This document shows, piece by piece, positions 1-7,439 of a stretch of DNA of 12,435 nucleotides. The notes under the pieces are model-generated. The model did no database searches and was not told where the DNA came from. It saw only the letters and a program-made list of their open reading frames with translations. This DNA comes from Anaerolineae bacterium (GTDB lineage Bacteria; Chloroflexota; Anaerolineae; J102). The stretch lies in assembly GCA_027036755.1 (NCBI GenBank), contig JALWDV010000363.1:1-12435 (forward strand), read 5' to 3'. The position numbers and the translations under genes were made by a program. Positions within the stretch are counted from its first letter, which is position 1. Each line of letters begins with the position of its first letter.

Positions 1-83
1 GTTTTTGCCGTAGGCGATTAGTACGCGTCTAGAAATTAGTTCCCTTTCCCTGCCGGGCCGCCAGAGCTTCGCCCCCTCCCCGG

Positions 84-123
84 CCCTCCCCCGCCAGTCG
101 CTTCGCTCCTTTGCAGGGGAGGG
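84..123. repeat. REP-like inverted repeat, CCCTCCCC arms
   Basis: An 8-bp arm CCCTCCCC at 84-91 is repeated inverted as GGGGAGGG at 116-123, with a 24-nt spacer that contains a small CG-CTT-CG mini-hairpin. Flanking CGG (81-83) and CCG (126-128) could extend the pairing with a bulge. It resembles intergenic palindromic repeats scattered through many GC-rich bacterial genomes. Its function is unknown. Confidence 0.45.
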
Positions 124-165
124 AGCCGCTGGTTTGCAAAGGATTTTTTCAGGCGAGGATGATAT

Positions 166-183
166 CCCCCCGCTTGCGGGGGG
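166..183. repeat. Perfect 18-bp palindrome, CCCCCCGC arms
   Basis: CCCCCCGC at 166-173 and GCGGGGGG at 176-183 form a perfect inverted repeat around a TT centre. A further G-rich run follows to about 196. No T-run follows it, so an intrinsic terminator is not strongly supported. It is most likely a dispersed REP-type hairpin. Confidence 0.5.
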
Positions 184-317
184 ACTGAGGGGGGCCTTCT
201 CTCGCAGACGCGAAAACCTCGGAAAAAGGGAAGTAAATTTTAGACGATCACTAACGATGGCCGGTTGCGCTTTTGAGAACTGACGGACGTCACGCTTGCG
301 CTCGCCAACCTGGTTCT

Positions 318-339
318 CAACTCATTTGGGACGCACCCA
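318..339 (+). repeat. 22-bp dispersed motif, copy 1
   Basis: This 22-bp stretch contains CATTTGGGAC and reappears in the same orientation at 8631-8652 with a single mismatch. Both copies lie in non-coding DNA close to a gene end or a gene start. It may be the relic of a mobile-element end. No second end or transposase was found. Confidence 0.45.
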
Positions 340-346
340 TTTCGTT

Positions 347-2203
347 TCAGCTTTTTCGCAATGTGAGAACGCCGCCCAGTAAGCCCAGGCCGGCCAGCAA
401 GGCGCCTCCAAGCCAGATGGAGGGCGTGGACGCAGCAGCAAAAGCTTGTAGCGTGATGGCCGTAGGGGTGAAGTTGAGGAGGAAATCCTCTACTTCGCCA
501 TCACTGGCGCCGCCTGTAGCGGCCAGCGAACTGCATGCCCCGCTCACCACGCGCAGACGCAGGTAGACTGAATCGGGGAAATCACCCTGAGACGGAAGAT
601 TGTTGTTGAAATTCACCGTGACCGTGCCGGCGGAAGAAACATCCACCTGGCTCGTGGAGTCATTCCCTACGCCAAAACCGTTATCCTCCCAATCCACCCA
701 GGCATAGACGCAAGCGCCATTGTTGCCCACATTGCTTACATCCACCTCGATAGCGCCGCCGTCGCTCCAATCGTCGTCCACGCCAACAAAGCCGGAGAGC
801 CCATCCTCATCATTGGAGTCAGTGTTGTCGTCGCCATCGGCGTTAGTGGTGGGACTGCCGGTGAATTCCTCATCCGGAGGGGTCGATCCTAAATAGGGAC
901 CATTGGCGTCGATGGCATGAAAAGCCATGTTTTTTCCGCTTGTCTGGCCGTTGACGTCGGGCGCATCGCCACAATCCAGGAGGGCGGAGGGGGCGTAAGG
1001 ACAGCGGGCCCCATCGTTTTTACTGGAAGAGGGGCCATTCGTGAACAAGATGGCCTCGGGAGGAGATTGGATGGGAGGGCGTAAATCGATGCGGTAGATT
1101 TTGCCCGTGTTGTTGTGACTGGCGAAAAGGAAGCCGGCATTGTCAAAATACACGGCTCCAAACAGGCCATCCTCCGTGATGCCTGGATTGCCCAGATTTC
1201 TTACCACCCCGGTATCGGGATCAGTTTGTATCACGTTGCCTACGTTGTTGACGCCATACAACTTGCCATCGGTAGGATTAAACGCCCAGTCGGCGATGTT
1301 TGTTGTTTTCGAAAGGCTCATCACATTGATGAGTGTCAGGTAGGTTGTTCGCTGTGGGTTGACATCGACAATCCGCACGGTTTGATTTCCGTCGTGCAGA
1401 TACAAGTAACCCTCGGTCGAGACATCACCCACAAAGGCCTTGACGTTGTTTCCCAGTCCCTGCACATCAAGACTGGTAATGTTATAGGAGGCATCAATAA
1501 CGGTAATGCGGCCCCGGGTGGTCACGTCGTAGCCGAAGATGTAATTGTTCAGGATATTGTAGCCAATAGCATTTGTGGTGGTGGGCCATCCGCTTGCGAG
1601 AATATTAGCACTGCCGGTGACCAGATTAACTCTATAGAGATCGCTGGGAGTATTCTGCGTCAGAAACGACCAATCGATACATGACGCAAAGGGCGTGCTG
1701 TGAAAGTCACCAAAATTCTGATCGATCAGATCGCTGTTCAGCGTAACATCGATTCTGTTGGGGGTGGATGACAAATAATCATCCGGATCAGCGATGGAGC
1801 CAGGCGTGACGGTTTTGGTGTTTGAATCAGCGACGCTTTCTGTCGGCGGACAGTTCGCGGGGGATGGCGCTGATTCGCCGGCCGCCTCGTAGATGCGATA
1901 ATCCCCCGGATTTAGTCCGCTGAAGGAATAACTGCCATCATTACCAGTATGGACGCTCTGGCATGTTCCCGATGTGACGTCGTAGAGAACGACAGTGGTG
2001 TTGGGGATGCCGGTCTCCCCGGCGTCGACAACGCCGTTGGTGTTGGCGTCATCCCATACCCGCCCCGAAATCGACCAGTCTTGGGCGTGGATCACCGTTG
2101 TTCCCGAAAAAAAGGTGAGGGCTATAATAGTAAACACTGACAGGATCGAGGCAGCGAATCCTGACAGGATTAGTCTAAAGAGTGGGGTTTGTCTTGGATA
2201 CAT
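347..2203 (-). CDS. Secreted SdrD_B / GEVED-domain surface protein
   Basis: This encodes a predicted exported surface protein of 618 residues. Residues 1-40 form a signal peptide: a short basic N-terminus, a hydrophobic stretch, and a likely cut after VIHA. Residues about 45-115 match a SdrD_B-type fold (SGRVWDDANTNGVVDAGETG, then GSYSFSGLNPGDYRI). Residues about 175-375 look like a repeated beta-propeller region of the DUF6923 kind. Residues about 408-575 start with LDCGDAPD, include a run rich in Asp (456-479), and end in GEVEDF, which is the hallmark of GEVED domains. A linker (TAITLQAF) leads to a transmembrane segment at 596-614 and a short basic tail, RKS. The start was chosen at the second ATG because AAAGGAGG lies 7 nt upstream, whereas the first ATG nine codons earlier has no good site. 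The SdrD_B and GEVED domains suggest calcium-stabilised adhesion or cell-surface structure; the ligand is unknown. Confidence 0.85.
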   Translation of the reverse strand: MYPRQTPLFRLILSGFAASILSVFTIIALTFFSGTTVIHAQDWSISGRVWDDANTNGVVDAGETGIPNTTVVLYDVTSGTCQSVHTGNDGSYSFSGLNPGDYRIYEAAGESAPSPANCPPTESVADSNTKTVTPGSIADPDDYLSSTPNRIDVTLNSDLIDQNFGDFHSTPFASCIDWSFLTQNTPSDLYRVNLVTGSANILASGWPTTTNAIGYNILNNYIFGYDVTTRGRITVIDASYNITSLDVQGLGNNVKAFVGDVSTEGYLYLHDGNQTVRIVDVNPQRTTYLTLINVMSLSKTTNIADWAFNPTDGKLYGVNNVGNVIQTDPDTGVVRNLGNPGITEDGLFGAVYFDNAGFLFASHNNTGKIYRIDLRPPIQSPPEAILFTNGPSSSKNDGARCPYAPSALLDCGDAPDVNGQTSGKNMAFHAIDANGPYLGSTPPDEEFTGSPTTNADGDDNTDSNDEDGLSGFVGVDDDWSDGGAIEVDVSNVGNNGACVYAWVDWEDNGFGVGNDSTSQVDVSSAGTVTVNFNNNLPSQGDFPDSVYLRLRVVSGACSSLAATGGASDGEVEDFLLNFTPTAITLQAFAAASTPSIWLGGALLAGLGLLGGVLTLRKS

Positions 2204-2210
2204 TATTATT

Positions 2211-2218
2211 CCTCCTTT
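2211..2218 (-). promoter_or_regulatory. Strong ribosome binding site of the surface-protein gene
   Basis: Read on the minus strand, this is AAAGGAGG, an almost ideal Shine-Dalgarno sequence ending 7 nt before the ATG at 2203. It lies inside the frame of the longer upstream ATG (2230) and so decides the start. It is the strongest ribosome binding site in the window, which suggests high translation of this protein. Confidence 0.85.
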
Positions 2219-2230
2219 GGAAATTTTCAT

Positions 2231-2761
2231 GGTCCGGCGCCTTGTAACAAACGGTTTCTGGAACAGGAAAAGGTTATAGTTTGTCTTCTCAGCCCGGAGA
2301 GGAAGGATGTTATCCTAAGCCAGGTGAAAGCCCCGGCAAAAACCTGGTAACAAACTGACTCAGCAGTCGCAGTTACAGAAAATGACAACTACTTCGAACG
2401 CCATCTATCGCACACGTATCATCAGGAGCTCATCCACGAAGACCAACCTATTATTTCGAATGTCATCAAGGGATCTCGCCCCATCTGGCTGAAGATCGTC
2501 TCGAACGCCCAGATATCAGTTGGACACAGCAGAAGAGATATTGTTACATCTCCAGACTTCGCTTTATAGAATGCGCGTACCGACACTCTATCCTGCACAA
2601 GATGGTCAACAACAAAATTTTATCATTTTCCACTATCGAGCAATCGAAATCACCCTCATGTGAAATGCGCAGTTAGCATAACTAAAAAAGGGCTAGGTCA
2701 TTATAAAGAATCTTCCGGTGTTTGTCAAATTGGCGACTTGTCGGAAACCCAACAGATTCAA
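2231..2761. other. Low-GC intergenic gap, no gene recognised
   Basis: This segment is visibly lower in GC than the neighbouring coding DNA. A plus-strand frame from 2351 to 2569 stays open for about 72 codons after a stop, with no start codon, and its translation (including NDNYFERHLSHTYHQEL) matches nothing I know. It may be a gene remnant or chance. The surface-protein promoter should lie within about the first 100 bases on the minus strand. A TATAAC-like hexamer near 2272-2277 is present, but no convincing -35 accompanies it. Confidence 0.45.
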
Positions 2762-2916
2762 ATTGGATGCAATGCAAAAAGGTTTTTCAACACGGAGACA
2801 CGGAAGACACAGAGAAAAGATAAGGGGGTTCACGGAGAAAATCCTCTCCAGACCTTATCTTTTTCCTTCTCGCCTTCGTATCTTCGTGTCTTCATGGCAT
2901 TTTTTCAGGAAAGCCA
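2762..2916 (+). repeat. 155-bp quasi-palindromic dispersed repeat, copy A
   Basis: This repeat begins ATTGGATGCA and ends CAGGAAAGCCA. It has an inverted partner at 7256-7408, with about a dozen differences by hand alignment, roughly 92% identity. Internally it is itself quasi-palindromic: AGATAAGG (2818-2825) pairs with CCTTATCT (2853-2860), and the outer segments (CGGAGACACGG on the left, TATCTTCGTGTCTTC on the right) are loosely complementary. No open frame of interest lies within it. It behaves like a non-autonomous dispersed element (MITE- or REP-like), but no terminal target duplication was identified. Confidence 0.8.
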
Positions 2917-2988
2917 AATTTAGGATCAACGAGAAGCAAGGGGGCGATTCCACCTTCCCAGTCTCCCTTCACCTCCACCCCGCGCTGT

Positions 2989-3017
2989 TTGACACTGCGG
3001 TGCGGGGCTGATATGAT
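2989..3017 (+). promoter_or_regulatory. Near-consensus sigma70-type promoter
   Basis: A perfect -35 TTGACA (2989-2994), a 17-bp spacer, and a -10 TATGAT (3012-3017) are present, with an extended TG (3009-3010) one base before the -10. Transcription would begin near 3024. That gives a leader of only about 12 nt for the ATG at 3036, or about 96 nt for the in-frame ATG at 3120. The strength of this site for a small hypothetical gene is notable. Confidence 0.7.
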
Positions 3018-3035
3018 GACGCCAGGGATTTAGAT

Positions 3036-3449
3036 ATGGAAAACCGCCGCATCAGTCCCCAACGCCATCCTTCGCCCAGAAGTCCTGATCCCCAGTCGCG
3101 TTTTACGCTTTTTTACGCTATGGAATCACGCCAGGGTTACAAGTTGCTCGTCACCTACAACTATCTTCCTGGACGGGAGATGGCGTATCGTCGTTTTATG
3201 GTTCATCAATGGCTGCCGGCCATGCAGGCGTTGGGCCTTGAGCCGCTGGAGTTGTATCACACCATGTGGGGCGCGTATCCGGTGCGGATGGTGGCGCTCT
3301 ACGCGGCCAACGCGGTTATTCTGCATCGGGCGCTGAACAGCGGCGAGTGGCGCTTTTGGTGGGGGCGGCTGAGCGATTTCGTGACGGATCTGGATTATTG
3401 CGTTCTTCCCGCTCGAAACTGGTTTCAGTTTTGCCCGGATGAAGGGTGA
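3036..3449 (+). CDS. Small conserved hypothetical protein
   Basis: I do not recognise a named family. The longest form is 137 residues. Its first 28 are a basic, proline-rich stretch, and the compact part begins at an internal ATG (3120; MESRQGYKLLVTYNYLPG), giving 109 residues. The core has the look of a dimeric alpha/beta-barrel (ferredoxin-like) protein: a beta strand YKLLVTYNYLPG, a helix with Tyr/Arg/Phe spacing, a strand around RMVALYAA, a helix EWRFWWGRLSDFV, and a C-terminal strand ending NWFQF. No signal peptide or membrane segment is seen. The 3036 start has AGGG 8 nt upstream, but that falls at the predicted transcription start. The 3120 start lacks a ribosome binding site, so the start is unresolved. 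The 3' end overlaps the convergent deacetylase gene by 25 bp. Confidence 0.65.
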   Translation: MENRRISPQRHPSPRSPDPQSRFTLFYAMESRQGYKLLVTYNYLPGREMAYRRFMVHQWLPAMQALGLEPLELYHTMWGAYPVRMVALYAANAVILHRALNSGEWRFWWGRLSDFVTDLDYCVLPARNWFQFCPDEG

Positions 3450-4291
3450 CGCGTCTCGCCGAACAGCACATCGCTCATGGGCCGAAATTCGAAGGCGTCC
3501 AGCAGGGCGATGAGGCGTTTTTGCATGGCCCGCCCGGTGTTGTGGTAAGTGATGAATCGATCCTGTATGGAAAGCGGGATGCGCGGCGTGCCCGGGTCCA
3601 GTTCCCAGGGGTGGAGATAGACGACGATGGGGCCCCGCGCGGCCGCGGCTTTCAGGCCGTGCAGGATGAGGGGCATGGGCAGCACGCGCAGATAGAAGCC
3701 GCCGCACACGGGGATGGTCAATGGCCCGACGCGCCACGCGGTCATGGGCCATTCCATCAGCGGCGCGTCCGGATCGGTGTTGATAAGGTCGGAGGCGGGG
3801 CGGTAGGGCGCGGGCGGCGCGCCAGGTACGCCATAGAGGGGCGTTTTCATGGGGAAGACGCTGGAATCGTAGGCGTAGCCGTGGCGGGCCAGCACATCCA
3901 GCGCCCAGGCTGTGTGAGGGGAGAGACTGAAGGTGGGGGCGCGAAAGCCGCGCGGTTGGACGCCCGGCGCCACATCCGCCAGAACGCGCTGAAACCGTAT
4001 GATTTCCTCCTCGAAGGACGCCTCTTCCAGCTCCCACAGGGGGCGATGGGTGTAGGTGTGGCATCCCAGCTCGTGCCCCGCGGCCGCGATGGCCCGGATC
4101 AAATCGGGATGGGTCGCGATGACTTCGCCCACGACGAAGAAGGTGGCGCGGACGCCGCGTCGGGCCAGCAGGTCCAGGAGGGGCCAGGTCGCCGCCTCCA
4201 CCCGATCATCGGCCTGGGCCCGGTGGATGCGGGCGCGCAACAGCTCGGCGTGCCAGTAGGATTCCAGATCGATGGAGAGGGCCGCCTGCAT
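3425..4291 (-). CDS. Polysaccharide deacetylase, XrtA/PEP-CTERM type
   Basis: This is a predicted carbohydrate esterase 4 (NodB-fold) enzyme of 288 residues, which removes acetyl groups from a polysaccharide. Family motifs are visible in order: LSIDLE with Asp8 as the likely catalytic base, GHELGCHTYTH carrying the metal-binding pair His78 and His82, GFRAPTFS (Arg117), YDSSVFP (141-147), and YLHPWELDP with His227. The C-terminal part (PVCGGFYLR, then PRIPLSIQDRF) follows the DUF3473-bearing deacetylases found in exosortase/exopolysaccharide loci. There is no signal peptide or membrane segment, so it is cytoplasmic or peripheral as encoded. The start overlaps the upstream glycosyltransferase stop as TGATG, implying translational coupling. 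No exosortase gene is visible here, so the link to that system is by family only. Confidence 0.85.
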   Translation of the reverse strand: MQAALSIDLESYWHAELLRARIHRAQADDRVEAATWPLLDLLARRGVRATFFVVGEVIATHPDLIRAIAAAGHELGCHTYTHRPLWELEEASFEEEIIRFQRVLADVAPGVQPRGFRAPTFSLSPHTAWALDVLARHGYAYDSSVFPMKTPLYGVPGAPPAPYRPASDLINTDPDAPLMEWPMTAWRVGPLTIPVCGGFYLRVLPMPLILHGLKAAAARGPIVVYLHPWELDPGTPRIPLSIQDRFITYHNTGRAMQKRLIALLDAFEFRPMSDVLFGETRHPSSGQN

Positions 4292-5034
4292 CACGCCGCC
4301 GCCCCGGGCCGGTTGGCGCGCAGCGCGCCCGCCCTGGTGTGATATCGCAGATAAACCATGAAGATGGAAAGCAGCATCTTGATGATGTAGTAAAGCCCCT
4401 TCAACGAACTGCCGTGCATCGATTCGCCAGCGATGCGTTCGTGCATCACCACCGGCTCTTCTCGCACGCGAAATCCAGCGAAATGCAGCATGATCAGCGT
4501 GTCTGCATCGGGATAATCGCTGGGATAATTCTCTTCCGCAAAGAAACGCATCACATCCCGATTCATGGCCTGAAAGCCTGATGTGGCGTCGGTGACTTCC
4601 TGCCCGGTGAGCGCGTGGGTGATGGCCGCGAACATCCTCATGCCCATGCGACGCACCAGGGAGGTGCGATAGGTCATCTGGCCCTTGAAGCGGGAGCCCA
4701 GGGCCACGTCGCATTCTCCGGCCATCACCGGAGCCAATAGCTGCGGAACCGAGGTGGGATCATGCTGGCCGTCCGCGTCCATCATCACCGCATAATCGTA
4801 GCCGAATTCGGCTCCGTAGCGAAAGCCGGTTTGCACCGCGCCGCCATAGCCCAGGTTGTTGGGCAGACGCACCACCGTGGCTCCCAGCTTGCGGGCTGTG
4901 CGGGCGGTTTCGTCGCTGGAATGATCGTCGATGACCACGATGTCGGCCTGGGGGAGTGTCTGGCGCAGGCGGGGCAGGACGTAGGGCAGGTTTTCGGCTT
5001 CGTTGTGGGCGGGAATGATGATGAGGGTGGACAT
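4291..5034 (-). CDS. Glycosyltransferase family 2, DPM-synthase-like
   Basis: This is a 247-residue GT-A fold transferase, probably moving a sugar from a nucleotide donor to a polyprenyl phosphate, at the inner face of the membrane. Visible motifs are the N-terminal strand LIIIPAHNEAENL, the nucleotide-binding VIDDHSSDET (Asp36, Asp37), the NNLGYGGAVQTGF segment, and the metal-binding DADGQHDP (86-93). Next come the acceptor region DATSGFQAMNRDV and a C-terminal SMHGSSLKGLYYIIKM helix. It lacks the two C-terminal membrane helices of GtrB/ArnC-type enzymes; only one weak hydrophobic stretch at 213-230 is seen. It starts 4 nt after the histidine kinase stop and shares one base with the deacetylase start, so it is the middle gene of a three-gene operon. 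Confidence 0.85.
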   Translation of the reverse strand: MSTLIIIPAHNEAENLPYVLPRLRQTLPQADIVVIDDHSSDETARTARKLGATVVRLPNNLGYGGAVQTGFRYGAEFGYDYAVMMDADGQHDPTSVPQLLAPVMAGECDVALGSRFKGQMTYRTSLVRRMGMRMFAAITHALTGQEVTDATSGFQAMNRDVMRFFAEENYPSDYPDADTLIMLHFAGFRVREEPVVMHERIAGESMHGSSLKGLYYIIKMLLSIFMVYLRYHTRAGALRANRPGAAA

Positions 5035-5038
5035 GGCG

Positions 5039-7252
5039 CTATGACGTCTGTTGATGGGGCAGGGTGGTGAAATCGAGGGTGGCGATGTCGCTATCCTCCA
5101 GGCCCTTGTAGATGGTGAATCGGAAGACGGCTCCCGGCCCGTCGGGGGCGCTTTCCACCCAGATGCGCCCCCGATGATGCTCGACGATGTGCCGACAGAT
5201 GGTCAGGCCCAGGCCCGTGCCCTTGTACTGGCGATTGGCGCCGCCATCCACCTGATAAAAACGGTCGAAGATGCGCTCTCGCTGCTCAGCGGGGACGCCG
5301 ATGCCGGTGTCGGCCACAGAGACCTGGATGTAGTCGCCCAGATCAACGGCGTCGATGGTGACCTGGCCCTGGGCAGGCGTGAACTTGATGGCGTTATCCA
5401 CCAGGTTGGTGACCACCTGCTCCAGCCGCCAGGGGTCGGCCAGGATGGTGGGGAGGTCTTCGGGTGTGCGGTTGATGATGGTGACGTGAGCGGATTGCGC
5501 GGCCAATGACAGCTTTTCCACAACGGCCTCGATGACCACGGGGATATCCACGGGCTGCAAGCGCAGGGTGACGCGGCCCGATTCCAGCCGGGAGAATTCA
5601 AGCAGATCGTCGATGAGCCGTTGCAGATTGTTGGTCTGCTCTTGCACGGTCTCCAGAAAATCGCGCTGGATTTCGCTGACCGGGCCTGTCTTGCCCATGA
5701 GGATGATGTTAACGAAGCCCTTGATGGCGTGCAGGGGCGTGCGCAGCTCGTGGGAGACCACCGACAGGAAGTTGGATTTCATGCGCTCCAGCTCTTTCTG
5801 GGTGGTGATGTCGCGCAGCACCGTGGCGATGCCCTGCAAGGTTTGTCCCACCATCAGCGGCGTCGCCAGGGCCTGATAGGTGCGAAGCTGATCGCTGCCC
5901 AGGGGAGCCAGATCGATCTCCTGCATCTGGAAATCGTTGGGCGCGATGCGAATCTCCTCCAGCAGATCGTAGATGGGCTGGCGGCGGATGCTTTCGGGCA
6001 GGGGCGCGCCATTGGGGGGTGGCGCTTGCAGGCTGAAGATGCGGGTGGCCACCGGATTCATCAGCATGACGCGCAGGTCCGCGTCCACCACCAGCACGCC
6101 GTCGCCGATGCCCGAGAGGATGGTCTCCAGTTCCTGGTTTTTATCGGCCACGGCCTGATAGAGCTGGGCGTTTTCGATGGCGGTGGATGCGAAGTAGGCG
6201 AAGGATTCCAGGAACTGGCGTTCTTGCTCGCTGACGAAATCGCGGCGGTTGTCGCCCAGATAAAGCGCGCCAAAGGGCTCGCCGCGCAGGATCAGCGGCA
6301 CGCAGAGAAAGTATTTCACATCCCAGATGCGTTGCAGGGCCTGAAATCCCAGCTCGGAGCTGACCGGACTGAAGACGAGCACGCCCATGCTCAGGCTTTC
6401 GATATCCTGCGGGGTGAGTTGAAGCTCGATGGGGATGAGGCGACGAGGTTTGGCTTTTGTGTCCAGCCACGAGCCCTGCAAACGCAATTCATCCGATTGC
6501 AGCAGCATCAGGGCCACGTGCCGGGCGTCGGTGATGGTGGAAAGCCGTTTGATGAGCGCGCGATTGGTCTCGTGCAGATTGAGGGTGACGGCCAGCGAGC
6601 GGGCCACTTCTTGCAGGGCCCGCAATTGTAGCACCCGTTCGCCCAGGTCGCTGGCTGTGCGCTGCAATTGTGCGGTCTGGGTGGCCAGATCCGCTTCGCG
6701 GGTGGCCAGTGCGGTTTGCAGGTTTTTCTCCCGCACCTGATGCTCCAGCAGCTGTTGCACGGCCATGGCTCCCGCGATGGCGCCGACGAAGAGAACCGCG
6801 TAGCGGGTGAGAAAAAGCGTGTCTTGCAGGAAGACCGGGGTTTGGGCGTGGGCCCAGACGGTCAGGGCGTAGAGAGGCCCGCTGAGAAAAGCCCCCATCC
6901 AGATGAACATGGGCCAGGGGAAGTAGAAGGCGGGCAAGAGCACCTGCAGGATGAGCAACGCCCAGAATGGCGAACTGAAGCCGCCGCTCACGTAGATGAT
7001 GGCCAGCGTCAGCCCCATATCCAGAATGTAGTTGATGGAAAGAATCAGCCGCTGGCGATTTCCCCATCGATTCAAAGCGATGAGGAGAATGCCGGAAATC
7101 GCCAGATAACCGGCCAGCGCCCACAGAAACATGGTGAAGGCGTTGGCTTCGGTCAACCATAGCGCCACCAGCGCGCTCAGCGCCAGCACGCCCTTGTTGG
7201 TGATGACGAGCGAAAAGTTGTTTTGCGTGGAGGATTGCATGGGGAGACGCAA
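5039..7252 (-). CDS. Membrane sensor histidine kinase with GAF and PAS domains
   Basis: This 737-residue kinase starts with about six membrane segments (between residues 20 and 168). A coiled-coil linker (170-215), a GAF domain (about 215-365), a PAS domain (about 370-490), a HisKA dimerisation helix, and an HATPase domain follow. The H-box is FLSVVSHELRTPLHAIKG with the phospho-acceptor His501. The ATP-binding boxes are NLVDNAIKFTP (616-626), DTGIGVP (648-654), IFDRFYQVD (661-669) and GTGLGLTI (678-685). It should sense an envelope or cytoplasmic signal and phosphorylate an unlinked regulator, as none is encoded next to it. The start is taken as TTG, which has AGGA 9 nt upstream. The alternative ATG at 7240 has no ribosome binding site. 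It leads the operon with the glycosyltransferase (4-nt gap) and the deacetylase. Confidence 0.9.
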   Translation of the reverse strand: MRLPMQSSTQNNFSLVITNKGVLALSALVALWLTEANAFTMFLWALAGYLAISGILLIALNRWGNRQRLILSINYILDMGLTLAIIYVSGGFSSPFWALLILQVLLPAFYFPWPMFIWMGAFLSGPLYALTVWAHAQTPVFLQDTLFLTRYAVLFVGAIAGAMAVQQLLEHQVREKNLQTALATREADLATQTAQLQRTASDLGERVLQLRALQEVARSLAVTLNLHETNRALIKRLSTITDARHVALMLLQSDELRLQGSWLDTKAKPRRLIPIELQLTPQDIESLSMGVLVFSPVSSELGFQALQRIWDVKYFLCVPLILRGEPFGALYLGDNRRDFVSEQERQFLESFAYFASTAIENAQLYQAVADKNQELETILSGIGDGVLVVDADLRVMLMNPVATRIFSLQAPPPNGAPLPESIRRQPIYDLLEEIRIAPNDFQMQEIDLAPLGSDQLRTYQALATPLMVGQTLQGIATVLRDITTQKELERMKSNFLSVVSHELRTPLHAIKGFVNIILMGKTGPVSEIQRDFLETVQEQTNNLQRLIDDLLEFSRLESGRVTLRLQPVDIPVVIEAVVEKLSLAAQSAHVTIINRTPEDLPTILADPWRLEQVVTNLVDNAIKFTPAQGQVTIDAVDLGDYIQVSVADTGIGVPAEQRERIFDRFYQVDGGANRQYKGTGLGLTICRHIVEHHRGRIWVESAPDGPGAVFRFTIYKGLEDSDIATLDFTTLPHQQTS

Positions 7253-7255
7253 TGA

Positions 7256-7408
7256 TGGCTTTCCTGAAAAAAGCCACGAAGACGCGAGGATACGAAGGCG
7301 CGAAGGAAAAAGATAAGGTTTGGAGAGGATTTTCTCCGTGAACTCCCTTATTTTTCTCTGTGTCCGCCGTGTCTCCGTGTTGAGAAACCTTTTTGCAGTG
7401 CATCCAAT
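7256..7408 (-). repeat. 155-bp dispersed repeat, copy B (inverted)
   Basis: This is the inverted partner of 2762-2916. Read on the minus strand it starts ATTGGATGCA and ends CAGGAAAGCCA, with two one-base gaps and about ten substitutions relative to copy A. Its end lies only 3 bp from the TTG start of the histidine kinase. The AGGA inside the repeat (7262-7265 on the minus strand) is the best ribosome binding site for that gene. Any kinase promoter must therefore lie within or beyond the repeat. Confidence 0.8.
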
Positions 7409-7439
7409 GATGAATGTTCAGAAATTAAATCGGTCATCG

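Larger units (their letters stand above)
1..346. other. Non-coding edge region with GC-rich hairpins
   Basis: No credible gene is seen here. The open frame that begins at 273 runs antisense into the surface-protein gene and has no ribosome binding site, so I treat it as spurious. The segment contains two short inverted repeats of REP-like character (81-128 and 166-183). It also carries a short motif at 318-339 that recurs at 8631-8652. It follows the stop codon of the minus-strand surface-protein gene and could contribute to transcript ending there, but no T-run terminator is obvious on the minus strand. Confidence 0.6.

Noticed and set aside
2351..2569. Plus-strand stretch of about 72 open codons in the low-GC gap
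   Set aside because: No start codon, no Shine-Dalgarno, and no family resemblance. Length is compatible with chance; mentioned only as a possible remnant.
3446..4342. Long plus-strand open frame of 298 codons
   Set aside because: It is antisense to the deacetylase, which has all family motifs. The frame stays open only because of high GC at third positions, and its translation is rich in Gly/Ala/His without domain features.
5621..6631. Long plus-strand open frame of 336 codons
   Set aside because: Antisense to the histidine kinase GAF/PAS region; low-complexity Gln/His/Gly-rich translation and no ribosome binding site.
6489..7403. Minus-strand 304-codon frame overlapping the kinase start and repeat B
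   Set aside because: Out of frame with the kinase, and its N-terminus is just translated repeat. No known domain.
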